A stretch of DNA of 64,000 nucleotides from the NCBI RefSeq assembly GCF_001968985.1, contig NZ_MOEN01000002.1, forward strand, positions 1 through 64,000, in the 5' to 3' direction. This DNA comes from Desulfurobacterium indicum. GTDB taxonomy: Bacteria; Aquificota; Aquificia; Desulfurobacteriales; Desulfurobacteriaceae. This document shows, piece after piece, positions 46,314-54,789 of the stretch (positions are counted from its first letter, which is position 1; every line of letters begins with the position of its first letter). The position numbers and the translations under genes were made by a program. The notes beneath the pieces are model-generated. The model searched no databases, had not been told where the DNA came from, and saw only the letters and a program-made list of their open reading frames with translations.

Positions 46314-46778
46314 TTATTTAAAACTATATGAGACAGTAATTACTGGAAACGGTATAAAGTCGGCTCCGAAAAATTTGCTGAAGAAGTAAACACCTCCGCC
46401 TATGGAGAAAGCTCCGTTTTCTCCCGTAGGATCATCTCCGTTCGGAAGATCGTATTCTATTCCTCCGCCGAAATATGGGTAGATTATTGTTGCCGTTCCA
46501 CCTTCAAGGTAAGGATGAACTGCCTGCAATTCGTCGTTTACTGTAAAGTAATATCTGAAACCAAATCCTAGCCCTGCTGTTACACCGTAAAGATATTTAG
46601 GAGCTCCGTTACCGTCTCTTTCCAGCCTTCCTGCAAATATTGTGTCAAGGCCGACACGCCACTGATTTCCTGGTAGATTAATGGTGGTTTGTGTTTCGTT
46701 TTCGGCCGCATAACAGGTTGTGTATAGTGCAGACATGGCTATTAATGTGATAGCTCCTGTGATCAATGCTTTTTTCAT
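46314..46778 (-). CDS. Small outer-membrane beta-barrel-like protein, function unknown
   Basis: This protein has 154 residues. A signal peptide ends near CYA (residue 24). The mature part has alternating strands rich in Gly and aromatic residues (GVTAGLGFGFRYYFTV, HPYLEGGTATIIYPYFGGGI) and ends VITVSYSFK, with an aromatic near the C-terminus, all typical of small outer-membrane barrels. I do not recognise the family. GGGAGG precedes the ATG. It is the first gene of a pair with hemW and is divergent from ppsA. Confidence 0.7.
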   Translation of the reverse strand: MKKALITGAITLIAMSALYTTCYAAENETQTTINLPGNQWRVGLDTIFAGRLERDGNGAPKYLYGVTAGLGFGFRYYFTVNDELQAVHPYLEGGTATIIYPYFGGGIEYDLPNGDDPTGENGAFSIGGGVYFFSKFFGADFIPFPVITVSYSFK

Positions 46779-46814
46779 GATTCCTCCCGTTAAAATATTC
46801 AGTAAAAGTTATAA

Positions 46815-46842
46815 TTGCATTATAGGACTGTCATACTATAAA
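46815..46842 (+). promoter_or_regulatory. Possible promoter of ppsA
   Basis: TTGCAT (46815-46820) and TATAAA (46837-46842) are 16 bases apart in the 82-base divergent gap. Transcription would start near 46849, only about 12 bases before the start codon. Other AT-rich choices exist here. Confidence 0.35.
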
Positions 46843-46860
46843 TATGGGGGGTTTTTGAAA

Positions 46861-49287
46861 ATGGACAATAGAAATGTTCTCTGGTTAAGGGATGTAACTT
46901 TGAAAGATGTGCACCTGGTAGGAGGGAAAAACGCTTCTTTAGGAGAAATGCTTAACGTTCTTTCTTTTAAAGGAATAAATGTGCCGGATGGGTTTGTGGT
47001 AACGGCTAATGCCTACTTCAGATTTATCGATTTTAATAACCTTCGTGAAAAGATAGAAGAAGTGATAGCTTCCATAGATGTGAAAGATGTTGAGGATTTG
47101 CAGCGCAAAGCCGGTGTTATAAGAGCGCTTATTAGGGAGGGAAAGTTTCCTGAAAAAATGGAGAGGGAAATCCTTAGTTATTATCGAGCGCTTGGTGAGA
47201 AGTATAACATGGAGAATGTAGATGTTGCAGTACGTTCTTCTGCAACTGCTGAGGATCTTCCAGATGCCTCTTTTGCCGGACAACAGGATACTTACCTGAA
47301 TATAAAGGGGGAGTCTGCCCTCCTTGATGCAGTTAAAAGATGTTTTGCTTCATTATTTACCGCCAGGGCTATTTCTTATAGAGAAAGTTTTGGATTTGAT
47401 CATTTTAAAGTCGGAATTTCCGTAGGTATTCAAAAAATGGTTCGTTCTGATCTTGGTGCTTCTGGTGTTTGTTTCTCTCTCGATACAGAGACAGGATTTG
47501 AAAATGTTGTTTTGATAACAGGTATTTATGGGCTCGGAGAGTTGATTGTTGGTGGAGAAGTGGTTCCTGATGAATTTCTGGTATTTAAGCCGACTCTAAA
47601 GAAAGGATATAAAGCCATAATAGAAAAGAAGCTGGGAGATAAAGAGAAAAAGCTTATATATACCGATGACGGTGAAGGAACAGTAGTGGATATTGTTCCA
47701 GAGAAAGAGAGAGAAAAGTTTTGTCTTTCAGATGAAGAGGTTTTGAAGCTGGCTGACTGGGTTTTAAAAATAGAGGAGCATTATTCCAATCTTTACGGTC
47801 GCTGGTGTCCGATGGATGTTGAATGGGCAAAGGACGGGATAAGCGGGGAGTTATTCGTGGTCCAGGCTCGTCCTGAAACTGTTCAGTCAAGAAAAGATAG
47901 AAGTAAATTGACCGTGTATAAAATAGAGCTTTCTCCTGAAGAAAAAAATAAAAAATTACTTCTTAAAGGTACTGCTGTTGGAAGCAAGATAGCATCGGGA
48001 AAAGTGAGGAAGCTTTCCTCTCCGGAAAATGCATCTTCTTTTAATGAGGGTGAAATTCTTGTTGCTGAGATAACTGATCCTGATTGGGAACCTATAATGA
48101 AAAAAGCTGCAGCTATTATTACCGAAAGAGGCGGAAGAACCTGTCATGCTGCTATTGTTGCAAGGGAACTTGGTGTTCCTGCAGTTGTTGGAGCAAAAAG
48201 TGCCCTTGATGTCTTAGAGAATGGGCAAACTGTGACGGTTTCCTGCGCGGAAGGTAGTGACGGTTACGTTTATGAGGGGGCAGTTCCTTATTCGGTAGAA
48301 GAAGTTGATATCTCTGAAATTCCTGAGGTTAAGACTCCTATAATGTTTAATGTTGCTACTCCAGACAAAGCCTTTGAACTTTCGTTTTTGCCTAACGAAG
48401 GAGTAGGCCTTGCAAGGGAGGAATTCATAATAAATAACTATATAGGAATTCATCCCCTTGCGCTGATCCATTTTGATTTTATTGAAAAAGAGGATTCAGA
48501 AATTGCAGAGTTGATAAAAGAAAAGACATTCGGATATGACAATCCGGTCGATTACTATGTCGATAAACTTTCTTATGGTATTGCCAAAATTGCTGCGGCA
48601 TTTTATCCTAAGCCGGTAATAGTAAGATTTTCCGATTTTAAATCTAATGAGTACGCAAACCTTTTAGGTGGATCCCATTTTGAGCCTAAGGAAGAAAATC
48701 CTATGCTTGGTTGGAGGGGGGCTTCAAGATATTATTCTGAAAAATTTAAAGAGGCTTTTGGTCTGGAGTGCATTGCTATAAAACGTGTCAGGGAAGAGAT
48801 GGGACTTGACAATGTTATTGTTATGATTCCGTTTTGTCGCACTCCCGAAGAGGGCAAGAAAGTGCTGAATGTTATGGAAGAGTATGGCCTTGAGCGTGGC
48901 AAAAACAGCCTTAAAGTTTACGTTATGTGTGAAATTCCGTCCAATGTAATTTTAGCTGAGCAGTTTTCCGAAATCTTTGATGGCTTTTCAATAGGTTCGA
49001 ATGATCTGACACAGTTAACGCTTGGTCTTGACAGAGATTCCGAGCTTGTTGCTTCCATATATGATGAAAGGAACGATGCAGTTAAGTTTATGGTTGCCAC
49101 AGTTATAGATAAAGCCAAAAAGCTTGGACGAAAAGTGGGTATATGTGGACAGGCTCCTTCCGATTATCCTGAGTTTGCCGAATTTCTGGTGGAGAAAGGG
49201 ATAGATACAATTTCTATTAATCCTGATGCTCTTTTGAAAACAAGAAAGGCTGTGGCTGAAATAGAACGGAAACTGAAGCTGGATTAA
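46861..49287 (+). CDS. ppsA: Phosphoenolpyruvate synthase
   Basis: This enzyme makes PEP from pyruvate, ATP and water, feeding gluconeogenesis in autotrophs and organic-acid users. It has 808 residues. An N-terminal ATP-grasp part (LVGGKNASLGEML, then RSSATAEDLPDASFAGQQDTY) leads to the swivelling His domain (RGGRTCHAAIVARELGVPAV) and the C-terminal PEP/pyruvate barrel (GSNDLTQLTLGLDRD and ICGQAPSDYPEF with the catalytic Cys). I start at the ATG 46861. The frame is open 47 codons further upstream, but that stretch crosses the divergent gene and lacks a start site. Confidence 0.95.
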   Translation: MDNRNVLWLRDVTLKDVHLVGGKNASLGEMLNVLSFKGINVPDGFVVTANAYFRFIDFNNLREKIEEVIASIDVKDVEDLQRKAGVIRALIREGKFPEKMEREILSYYRALGEKYNMENVDVAVRSSATAEDLPDASFAGQQDTYLNIKGESALLDAVKRCFASLFTARAISYRESFGFDHFKVGISVGIQKMVRSDLGASGVCFSLDTETGFENVVLITGIYGLGELIVGGEVVPDEFLVFKPTLKKGYKAIIEKKLGDKEKKLIYTDDGEGTVVDIVPEKEREKFCLSDEEVLKLADWVLKIEEHYSNLYGRWCPMDVEWAKDGISGELFVVQARPETVQSRKDRSKLTVYKIELSPEEKNKKLLLKGTAVGSKIASGKVRKLSSPENASSFNEGEILVAEITDPDWEPIMKKAAAIITERGGRTCHAAIVARELGVPAVVGAKSALDVLENGQTVTVSCAEGSDGYVYEGAVPYSVEEVDISEIPEVKTPIMFNVATPDKAFELSFLPNEGVGLAREEFIINNYIGIHPLALIHFDFIEKEDSEIAELIKEKTFGYDNPVDYYVDKLSYGIAKIAAAFYPKPVIVRFSDFKSNEYANLLGGSHFEPKEENPMLGWRGASRYYSEKFKEAFGLECIAIKRVREEMGLDNVIVMIPFCRTPEEGKKVLNVMEEYGLERGKNSLKVYVMCEIPSNVILAEQFSEIFDGFSIGSNDLTQLTLGLDRDSELVASIYDERNDAVKFMVATVIDKAKKLGRKVGICGQAPSDYPEFAEFLVEKGIDTISINPDALLKTRKAVAEIERKLKLD

Positions 49288-49291
49288 TTTG

Positions 49292-49320
49292 ACAGGCGGG
49301 TAGCTCCCGCCTGTATTTTG
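49292..49320 (+). terminator. Terminator of ppsA
   Basis: The 9-bp stem ACAGGCGGG / CCCGCCTGT with a 5-base loop is followed by ATTTTG, right after the ppsA stop. It separates ppsA from the short ORF and secA, which therefore need their own promoter. Confidence 0.85.
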
Positions 49321-49344
49321 AAGATTGTGATAATCTCCGAAGTT

Positions 49345-49373
49345 TTGACACTTCTCGTTTATTGGTGTATCTT
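49345..49373 (+). promoter_or_regulatory. Strong promoter of the short ORF and secA, near-leaderless
   Basis: A perfect TTGACA (49345-49350), a 17-base spacer and TATCTT (49368-49373) form one of the best sigma-70 type promoters in the window. The expected start (about 49380) is only two to four bases before the ATG at 49383, so the mRNA would be leaderless or nearly so. Confidence 0.7.
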
Positions 49374-49382
49374 TAAACCACC

Positions 49383-49679
49383 ATGAAAAAGTTCAGAATT
49401 AATACCATTATAGTTGGATTTATATTTTTAACAGTTTTTACCTGCGGTGAAACACCAGCAGAAGTCCTTTCTTCTGTTAACTTTTCCGTTGAGCAGATAG
49501 AGGTTGTTAATAACAAAAGAGATTTGAAAATTAAATCAGAAAAAAGTGTCTTTTTACCTATTAAGCAACTTTTCAAAGATTATAAAGAAAATTATGGTTT
49601 TTCAGATGTTTACACTCAGTTTTCTTTCTGTTCTTTTGCGATAAAATCCTTGCCTCCCAGAGCTTCTCCGCTTTCTTAA
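49383..49679 (+). CDS. Candidate SecM-like secretion monitor (arrest peptide)
   Basis: This is a 98-residue protein ending 54 bases before secA. The N-terminus is signal-like: MKKFR, then a hydrophobic core (INTIIVGFIFLTVFT) and a possible cleavage or lipid site near Cys21. The middle is charged and unremarkable. Residues 80-96 read FSFCSFAIKSLPPRASP. They align without gaps to the SecM arrest segment of E. coli (residues 150-166, motif FxxxxWIxxxxGIRAGP): F80 at F150, F85 at W155, and R93, A94 and P96 at R163, A164 and P166. The RAPP/RAPG-type arrest peptides reported in other bacteria share the same R-A core. I, G and G positions of SecM differ. The ATG is the only possible start and has no Shine-Dalgarno. 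Stalling itself is a prediction. Confidence 0.65.
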   Translation: MKKFRINTIIVGFIFLTVFTCGETPAEVLSSVNFSVEQIEVVNNKRDLKIKSEKSVFLPIKQLFKDYKENYGFSDVYTQFSFCSFAIKSLPPRASPLS

Positions 49680-49728
49680 TCAGGGTTTTCAGTTTTTAAC
49701 TTAAATCTTAAATGAAAAATCAGGAGGT
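49652..49728 (+). promoter_or_regulatory. Possible hairpin hiding the secA ribosome-binding site
   Basis: GCCTCC (49652-49657, within the codons for Leu90, Pro91 and Pro92 of the short ORF) can pair with GGAGGT (49723-49728), the secA Shine-Dalgarno, giving five Watson-Crick pairs plus one G-U. A ribosome stalled at Ser95-Pro96 would cover the left arm and free the site, as in the E. coli secM-secA mRNA. The stem is short and its loop long, so structure probing is required to confirm it. Confidence 0.45.
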
Positions 49729-49733
49729 TTTAA

Positions 49734-52322
49734 ATGATAGATATTGTCCTTACTAAGCTTTTTGGTAGCAAGAACGAAAGAGTTGTTAAAAAAATGAGGC
49801 CTATTGTTGAAAAGATAAACGCATTGGAGCCGGAATTTGAGAAGAAAAGTAAAGAAGAACTTCAAGCTCTTACGGCAAAGTGGAGAGAAGAGCTTTCAAA
49901 AATAAAAGATGCGAAAGAGCAATTTAAGTATATGGATAAGATTTTACCTGAAGCTTTTGCAGCAGTTCGTGAGGCAGCAAAAAGAACTTTAGGTATGAGA
50001 CATTATGATGTTCAGCTTATAGGTGGTATGGTCCTTCATCAGGGGAAGGTTGCCGAAATGAAAACAGGTGAAGGGAAGACCCTTGTTGCTACGCTTCCTG
50101 TATATTTAAATGCACTTGCCGGAAGAGGCGTTCACGTTGTTACAGTTAACGATTACCTTGCCAAGAGAGATGCCGAATGGATGGGACCTGTTTATAACTA
50201 TCTCGGTATAACGGTTGGCTATCTCCAGAACAATATGGAGAAACCGGAAAGAAAAGAGATGTATATGAAAGATGTAACTTATGGAACGAACAGTGAGTTT
50301 GGATTTGATTATCTCCGTGATAACATGGCGTTTTCAAAAGATGAGAGAGTACAGAGGGATCTTTTTTATGCGATAGTTGACGAGGCAGATTCTATTCTTA
50401 TTGATGAGGCTAGGACGCCGCTTATTATTTCTGGACCTTCAGAAGAAAATGTCGATATCTATTACATAGCAGATTCTATTGTTAGACAGCTGAAAAAAGA
50501 AAAACATTTTACGGTTGATGAGAAAAACAAGACAGCTGTTTTAACCGATGAAGGAATCAGGGAAGTTGAAAAGATAGTTAGTAAAATGACGGATATAAAG
50601 GACTTTAACCTTTATGACCCTAAATTTGCCGATCTTCTTCACGGTATTATCCAGTCTTTGAGAGCTCATCATTTGTTCAAAAGAGATGTGGATTATGTTG
50701 TAAAAGATGGGAAGGTGATCATAGTTGATGAATTTACTGGAAGAATAATGCCGGGGAGACGCTGGAGCGATGGACTCCATCAGGCGGTAGAAGCGAAAGA
50801 GAAAGTAAAAATAGAAGCAGAAAACCAGACACTTGCGACTATAACCATTCAAAACTATTTCCGTCTATATAAAAAACTTGCCGGAATGACGGGAACTGCC
50901 GAAACGGAAGCGGCTGAACTTAAAGAAATCTATGGACTTGATGTTGTTGTTATTCCGACTAATAAGCCTGTTATAAGAAAAGATCATCCGGATGTTATTT
51001 ACAAGACAATGAAAGCCAAGTATGATGCTGTTGTTAAGGAAATTGAGAAGAACTATAAAGTGGGAAGACCTGTTCTTGTTGGGACCAACTCTATTGAGGC
51101 TTCTGAGTATCTTTCAATGCTATTAAAGAAAAAGGGTATTCCTCACAACGTTCTTAATGCCAAGTATCATGAAAGAGAAGCCGAAATCGTTGCTCAAGCG
51201 GGGCGGCTCGGAGCTGTTACGATAGCTACAAACATGGCTGGTCGTGGAACGGATATTCTGCTTGGTGGTAATCCGGAATACATGGCAAAACAGGAGCTTA
51301 AAAAGCGTGGAATAACGCCAGAGAAAGTCGGTGAAGAGAAATATGAAGAGCTGCTAAAAGAAGAGACGGAAAAATTCAGAAAAATAACGGAAGAAGAAAA
51401 GAAAAAGGTAATAGAACTTGGCGGACTTTATATTATTGGAACGGAGAGAAACGAAGCTCGCCGTATAGATAACCAGTTAAGAGGTCGTGCAGGAAGACAG
51501 GGAGACCCGGGAGAATCAAGATTTTTCCTTTCTCTTGAAGATGATCTTTTAAGGTTGTTTGGTTCTGACAGAATTAAGAAATTAATGGAAATGATGAATG
51601 TTCCCGATGATGAGCCTATAACTCACAAGATGGTTTCAAAGGCTCTTGAAAATGCCCAGAAACGTGTTGAAGATCAGAACTTCCAGATAAGAAAGAGGCT
51701 TTTAGAGTATGACGAAGTTTACAACGTTCAGAGGAAGGTAATCTATGAGCAGAGAAACAAGCTCCTTGACGGAGAAGATTTCAAAGAGGATATTCTCTAT
51801 ATGATTGAAGAAGTTGTCTGGAAGCTTATAGATCTTTATGCTCCTGAAAATATTGTTCCTGACGAGTGGGATTTTGAAGGTTTGAAAAAGGCGCTGGAAT
51901 TACGTTTCGGCCTTGAATTTGTTATTCCGTCATCATTTAAAGAGCTTATGGAAATGAAGGTTGAGGGGGCGGTTGACGAGAGAGATAAGCTGTTCCATCT
52001 GATCTATGACAGGCTCGTTAAAGAGTATGAGGAAAAAGAGAAACTTATAGGTAGCCAGCAACTCAGAGAAATAGAAAGGCTAATAATGCTTCAAACGCTT
52101 GATCATTACTGGAGACAACACCTGAGGGCTCTTGATCACATCAAGGAGAGTATCGGATGGAGAGGATATGCTCAGAAAGATCCGATTGTTGAATTCAAGA
52201 AAGAGGCGTTTATCCTGTTTGAGGAGCTTATTTCTAACATAGAGGATGCTACGGTTGACGGTATATTTAACTACTTCAAATATGTGGAAAGCCAAATGGA
52301 GCAAAATGAAAATAAGGCCTGA
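49734..52322 (+). CDS. secA: Protein translocase ATPase SecA
   Basis: This is the motor that drives secreted proteins through SecYEG. It has 862 residues. Motifs seen: MRHYDVQLIGGMVLHQGKVA, Walker A MKTGEGKT, VDEADSILIDEARTPL (DEAD), VKDGKVIIVDEFTGRIMPGR, TNMAGRGTDI, and RGRAGRQGDPGESRFFLSLE of nucleotide-binding fold 2. The scaffold and wing domains and a two-helix finger (around residue 780) follow. It ends at YFKYVESQMEQNENKA and lacks the C-terminal Cys-rich zinc tail that binds SecB in many bacteria. It has a strong AGGAGG at 49722. Confidence 0.96.
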   Translation: MIDIVLTKLFGSKNERVVKKMRPIVEKINALEPEFEKKSKEELQALTAKWREELSKIKDAKEQFKYMDKILPEAFAAVREAAKRTLGMRHYDVQLIGGMVLHQGKVAEMKTGEGKTLVATLPVYLNALAGRGVHVVTVNDYLAKRDAEWMGPVYNYLGITVGYLQNNMEKPERKEMYMKDVTYGTNSEFGFDYLRDNMAFSKDERVQRDLFYAIVDEADSILIDEARTPLIISGPSEENVDIYYIADSIVRQLKKEKHFTVDEKNKTAVLTDEGIREVEKIVSKMTDIKDFNLYDPKFADLLHGIIQSLRAHHLFKRDVDYVVKDGKVIIVDEFTGRIMPGRRWSDGLHQAVEAKEKVKIEAENQTLATITIQNYFRLYKKLAGMTGTAETEAAELKEIYGLDVVVIPTNKPVIRKDHPDVIYKTMKAKYDAVVKEIEKNYKVGRPVLVGTNSIEASEYLSMLLKKKGIPHNVLNAKYHEREAEIVAQAGRLGAVTIATNMAGRGTDILLGGNPEYMAKQELKKRGITPEKVGEEKYEELLKEETEKFRKITEEEKKKVIELGGLYIIGTERNEARRIDNQLRGRAGRQGDPGESRFFLSLEDDLLRLFGSDRIKKLMEMMNVPDDEPITHKMVSKALENAQKRVEDQNFQIRKRLLEYDEVYNVQRKVIYEQRNKLLDGEDFKEDILYMIEEVVWKLIDLYAPENIVPDEWDFEGLKKALELRFGLEFVIPSSFKELMEMKVEGAVDERDKLFHLIYDRLVKEYEEKEKLIGSQQLREIERLIMLQTLDHYWRQHLRALDHIKESIGWRGYAQKDPIVEFKKEAFILFEELISNIEDATVDGIFNYFKYVESQMEQNENKA

Positions 52323-52347
52323 AGCTGAAAAGGTTTTAGGCCTTTAC
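52314..52347 (+). terminator. Weak terminator after secA
   Basis: AAGGCCT (52314-52320) and AGGCCTT (52338-52344) form a 7-bp stem with a 17-base loop, followed by a short T run. It overlaps the secA stop codon. Confidence 0.45.
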
Positions 52348-52397
52348 AAAACTGTTAATTTATGTTATGGTTAATGTGGGTTAAGGGAGGGAAAATG

Positions 52398-53276
52398 ATG
52401 AGGAAATTAATGCTAACGGTGGCTTTACTCGTTCTGCCAGTAGCTGCAAGGGCAGATTTATATATAGTGAAAAGAGGCGATTCCCTCTATAAAATAGCCC
52501 GCAAATATCACACAAGTGTTGAGACGATAAGACGTCTAAACGGTATAAGGGGAAAACTTTTAAGACCCGGCCAGCGATTAATTGTTCCCGGAAGAAGTCG
52601 ATTTGCGAAGCCAAGGAAAAGTGTTGCTACTATTAACTTGCTTGAGAATGAAGCGAAAGAGCTTTCTACGGAAGTTTCAGAGAAAGATCAGGCTATAAAA
52701 ACGCTTTCCGAACTTAATTCCCAAGATATCTATTCCATAACTGATACAATAGAAACGGAATCAGAACTTCTGTCAGATGCAATATCAACGCCTCTTAATG
52801 TTTCTTATGATAACTGGAGTCTTTCTATTTTAAATCTTCCTCAGTATAAAAGTTCTTTGCTAAAGATACTGGCGAGCATATTTAAACGTTACAAGAATAC
52901 ACCTTACGTATTTGGATACAACAATCCAGCTATGGGGCTTGATTGTTCTTCTTTTACCATGAGAGTTTACAGAAAATTGGGAATTCATCTTCCGCGGACT
53001 GCGCGAGGGCAGTTTAACGTAGGAGTGCCTGTTGATAGGGAGCATTTGAAAGTTGGTGATCTGGTATTTTTCAGAACTTATGCAAGATTTCCTTCCCACG
53101 TTGGTATTTATATAGGTGACGGAAAGTTTGTCCATTTTTCATCCTCAAACCATGGTCTTGCTATTTCTTCTCTTAATAGCAGATATTTCAGGAGAAGATT
53201 TATCGGAGCCAAGAGAGTGTTAAGTGAGAAAAAAGTGAGAGAGGTGGTGGCAAAGTTAAAAGGAAGTTTACGATAA
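52398..53276 (+). CDS. Secreted LysM and NlpC/P60 peptidoglycan hydrolase
   Basis: This is a cell-wall endopeptidase of 292 residues. A signal peptide (MRKLMLTVALLVLPVAARA) leads to a LysM domain (LYIVKRGDSLYKIARKYHTS, residues 21-64). A linker of about 70 residues with acidic and Ser/Thr content follows, then a C-terminal NlpC/P60 domain. Catalytic Cys in GLDCSSFTMRVYRKLG, His in PSHVGIYIGDG and a later polar residue (FVHFSSSNHG) make the triad. I start at the second of two adjacent ATG codons, seven bases after GGAGG; the first is three bases earlier. The upstream frame from 52362 has no site. Confidence 0.88.
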   Translation: MRKLMLTVALLVLPVAARADLYIVKRGDSLYKIARKYHTSVETIRRLNGIRGKLLRPGQRLIVPGRSRFAKPRKSVATINLLENEAKELSTEVSEKDQAIKTLSELNSQDIYSITDTIETESELLSDAISTPLNVSYDNWSLSILNLPQYKSSLLKILASIFKRYKNTPYVFGYNNPAMGLDCSSFTMRVYRKLGIHLPRTARGQFNVGVPVDREHLKVGDLVFFRTYARFPSHVGIYIGDGKFVHFSSSNHGLAISSLNSRYFRRRFIGAKRVLSEKKVREVVAKLKGSLR

Positions 53277-53323
53277 ACTGCAGGATAAAAACAATAAAAA
53301 CACTGCAAAAAAGGAGGTAAGCG

Positions 53324-54763
53324 ATGAACACAAGACAGCTCTTAAAAGTGGCAGTTTTGACTACCGTTGCAGCAGTATCTTTCTCAATGCCGGTAAAGGC
53401 ACAGGTTAATGTAACACCGGAAGATTATAGGGTAGCTCTTTCTCTTCAGAAGGTTATTGAATCTGTGGCAGAGAAAGTAAGACCTGCAGTTGTCGATATT
53501 ACATCTGTATCAACTGTTAAGTTCCAGCATCCTGCTATTCCGCCTGAGTTCAGGGATTTTTTCAGACAGTTCGGCTTTCCTATGCCTCAGTTTCCCGATA
53601 TGCCGAAAGAGTTTGAAAGGAAATCTCTAGGTTCAGGGTTCATAGTGAAGGTTAAGAATGGCTGGGCTTACATTTTAACCAACAATCATGTTATAGATAA
53701 GGCCAAAAAAATCCGTGTAAAACTTTACAACGGAGATGTTTATACCGCAAAGGTTGTCGGTGCTGATCCAAAAACGGATGTTGCCCTTATAAAGATTAAA
53801 GTCGGCAACAAAAAGGTTCCTGTCGCAAAGCTCGGAGATTCTGACAAAATAAAAATAGGAGAACTTGTTATTGCTATAGGTAACCCTTATAGATTAGATG
53901 GTTCTGTGACTCATGGAATTATTTCCGCAAAAGGAAGACATGGCCTTGGATTGAATCCGATAGAGAACTTCATACAGACAGACGCTGCAATTAATCCCGG
54001 TAACAGCGGAGGACCTCTCTGCGATATTTACGGTAACGTTATAGGTATTAACACTGCTATAGTTAGAAATGCTCAGGGCCTTGGTTTTGCAGTGCCTATA
54101 AACATAGCGAAGAAAGTTATGCATGATCTTCTTAAATATGGTAAAGTTATAAGGGGATGGCTGGGGGTTTATATTGAAGATGTTTCTCCTGATGTTGCAG
54201 CTAAGTTCGGTATAAAATCAGGAGTTATTGTTACCAAAGTTATAAAGGGGAGCCCTGCTTCAAAAGCCGGGCTGAAGAGCGGTGATATAATCGTTACTTA
54301 TAATGGTGAGCAGGTAAAGGGAGTTTCTGATCTTCAGCTTAAGGTTGTTAATACAAGGCCCGGTGATAGGGTTAGACTTGGCATAATCAGAAACGGAGAG
54401 AGAGAAACTATCACAGTTAAAATAGGACAGATGCCTCAGCATGAGATGATTGCTGATGCACTATCAACGCTTGGCCTTTCCGTTCAAAAGCTGACTCCTG
54501 AGCTGAAACAAAAGCTCGGTATTCCTGAGAATATTTCAGGGCTTGTAGTAACAGATATTAAGCCCGGTTCACCGGCCGATGATGCGGGATTGCAGGAAGG
54601 AGATGTTATCGTCAGTGCCGGAACAAAACCTCAAAATCTTAAGCCTGTGAAAAGCGTTGAGGCTTTTGCAAAGCTTGTTGAAAAAGCCAAAGATAGCGGT
54701 GTTTTGTTGAAAGTTTACAGAAACGGGTTCTCTTTCTTTGTTGTTTTGAAAGCTGAAGAATAA
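53324..54763 (+). CDS. degP: DegP/HtrA-type periplasmic serine protease
   Basis: This is an envelope quality-control protease and chaperone of 479 residues. A signal peptide ends near VKAQ (residue 26). The trypsin-like triad is His122 (NNHVID), Asp152 (TDVALIK) and Ser228 (GNSGGP). Two PDZ domains follow: the first at about residues 275-370, the second from about 395 to the end. The loop before the protease is rich in Pro and Phe, as in DegQ/MucD-type proteins. AAGGAGG precedes the ATG. It lies next to secA and a cell-wall hydrolase, in a secretion and envelope block. Confidence 0.93.
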   Translation: MNTRQLLKVAVLTTVAAVSFSMPVKAQVNVTPEDYRVALSLQKVIESVAEKVRPAVVDITSVSTVKFQHPAIPPEFRDFFRQFGFPMPQFPDMPKEFERKSLGSGFIVKVKNGWAYILTNNHVIDKAKKIRVKLYNGDVYTAKVVGADPKTDVALIKIKVGNKKVPVAKLGDSDKIKIGELVIAIGNPYRLDGSVTHGIISAKGRHGLGLNPIENFIQTDAAINPGNSGGPLCDIYGNVIGINTAIVRNAQGLGFAVPINIAKKVMHDLLKYGKVIRGWLGVYIEDVSPDVAAKFGIKSGVIVTKVIKGSPASKAGLKSGDIIVTYNGEQVKGVSDLQLKVVNTRPGDRVRLGIIRNGERETITVKIGQMPQHEMIADALSTLGLSVQKLTPELKQKLGIPENISGLVVTDIKPGSPADDAGLQEGDVIVSAGTKPQNLKPVKSVEAFAKLVEKAKDSGVLLKVYRNGFSFFVVLKAEE

Positions 54764-54766
54764 TTT

Positions 54767-54789
54767 ACGGGGCTTACGCCCCGTTATTT
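54767..54789 (+). terminator. Terminator of the degP-like gene
   Basis: The 7-bp stem ACGGGGC / GCCCCGT has a 4-base loop and is followed by TATTTA. It lies four bases after the stop. Confidence 0.8.

Noticed and set aside
46720-46860. Upstream extension of the ppsA reading frame
   Set aside because: It runs into the divergent signal-peptide gene and has no ribosome-binding site. The family N-terminus begins at 46861.
49653-49669. Alternative pairing of TCTCC (49665-49669) with the secA ribosome-binding site
   Set aside because: It is weaker (one G-U, four other pairs) than the CCTCC pairing; it may still compete.
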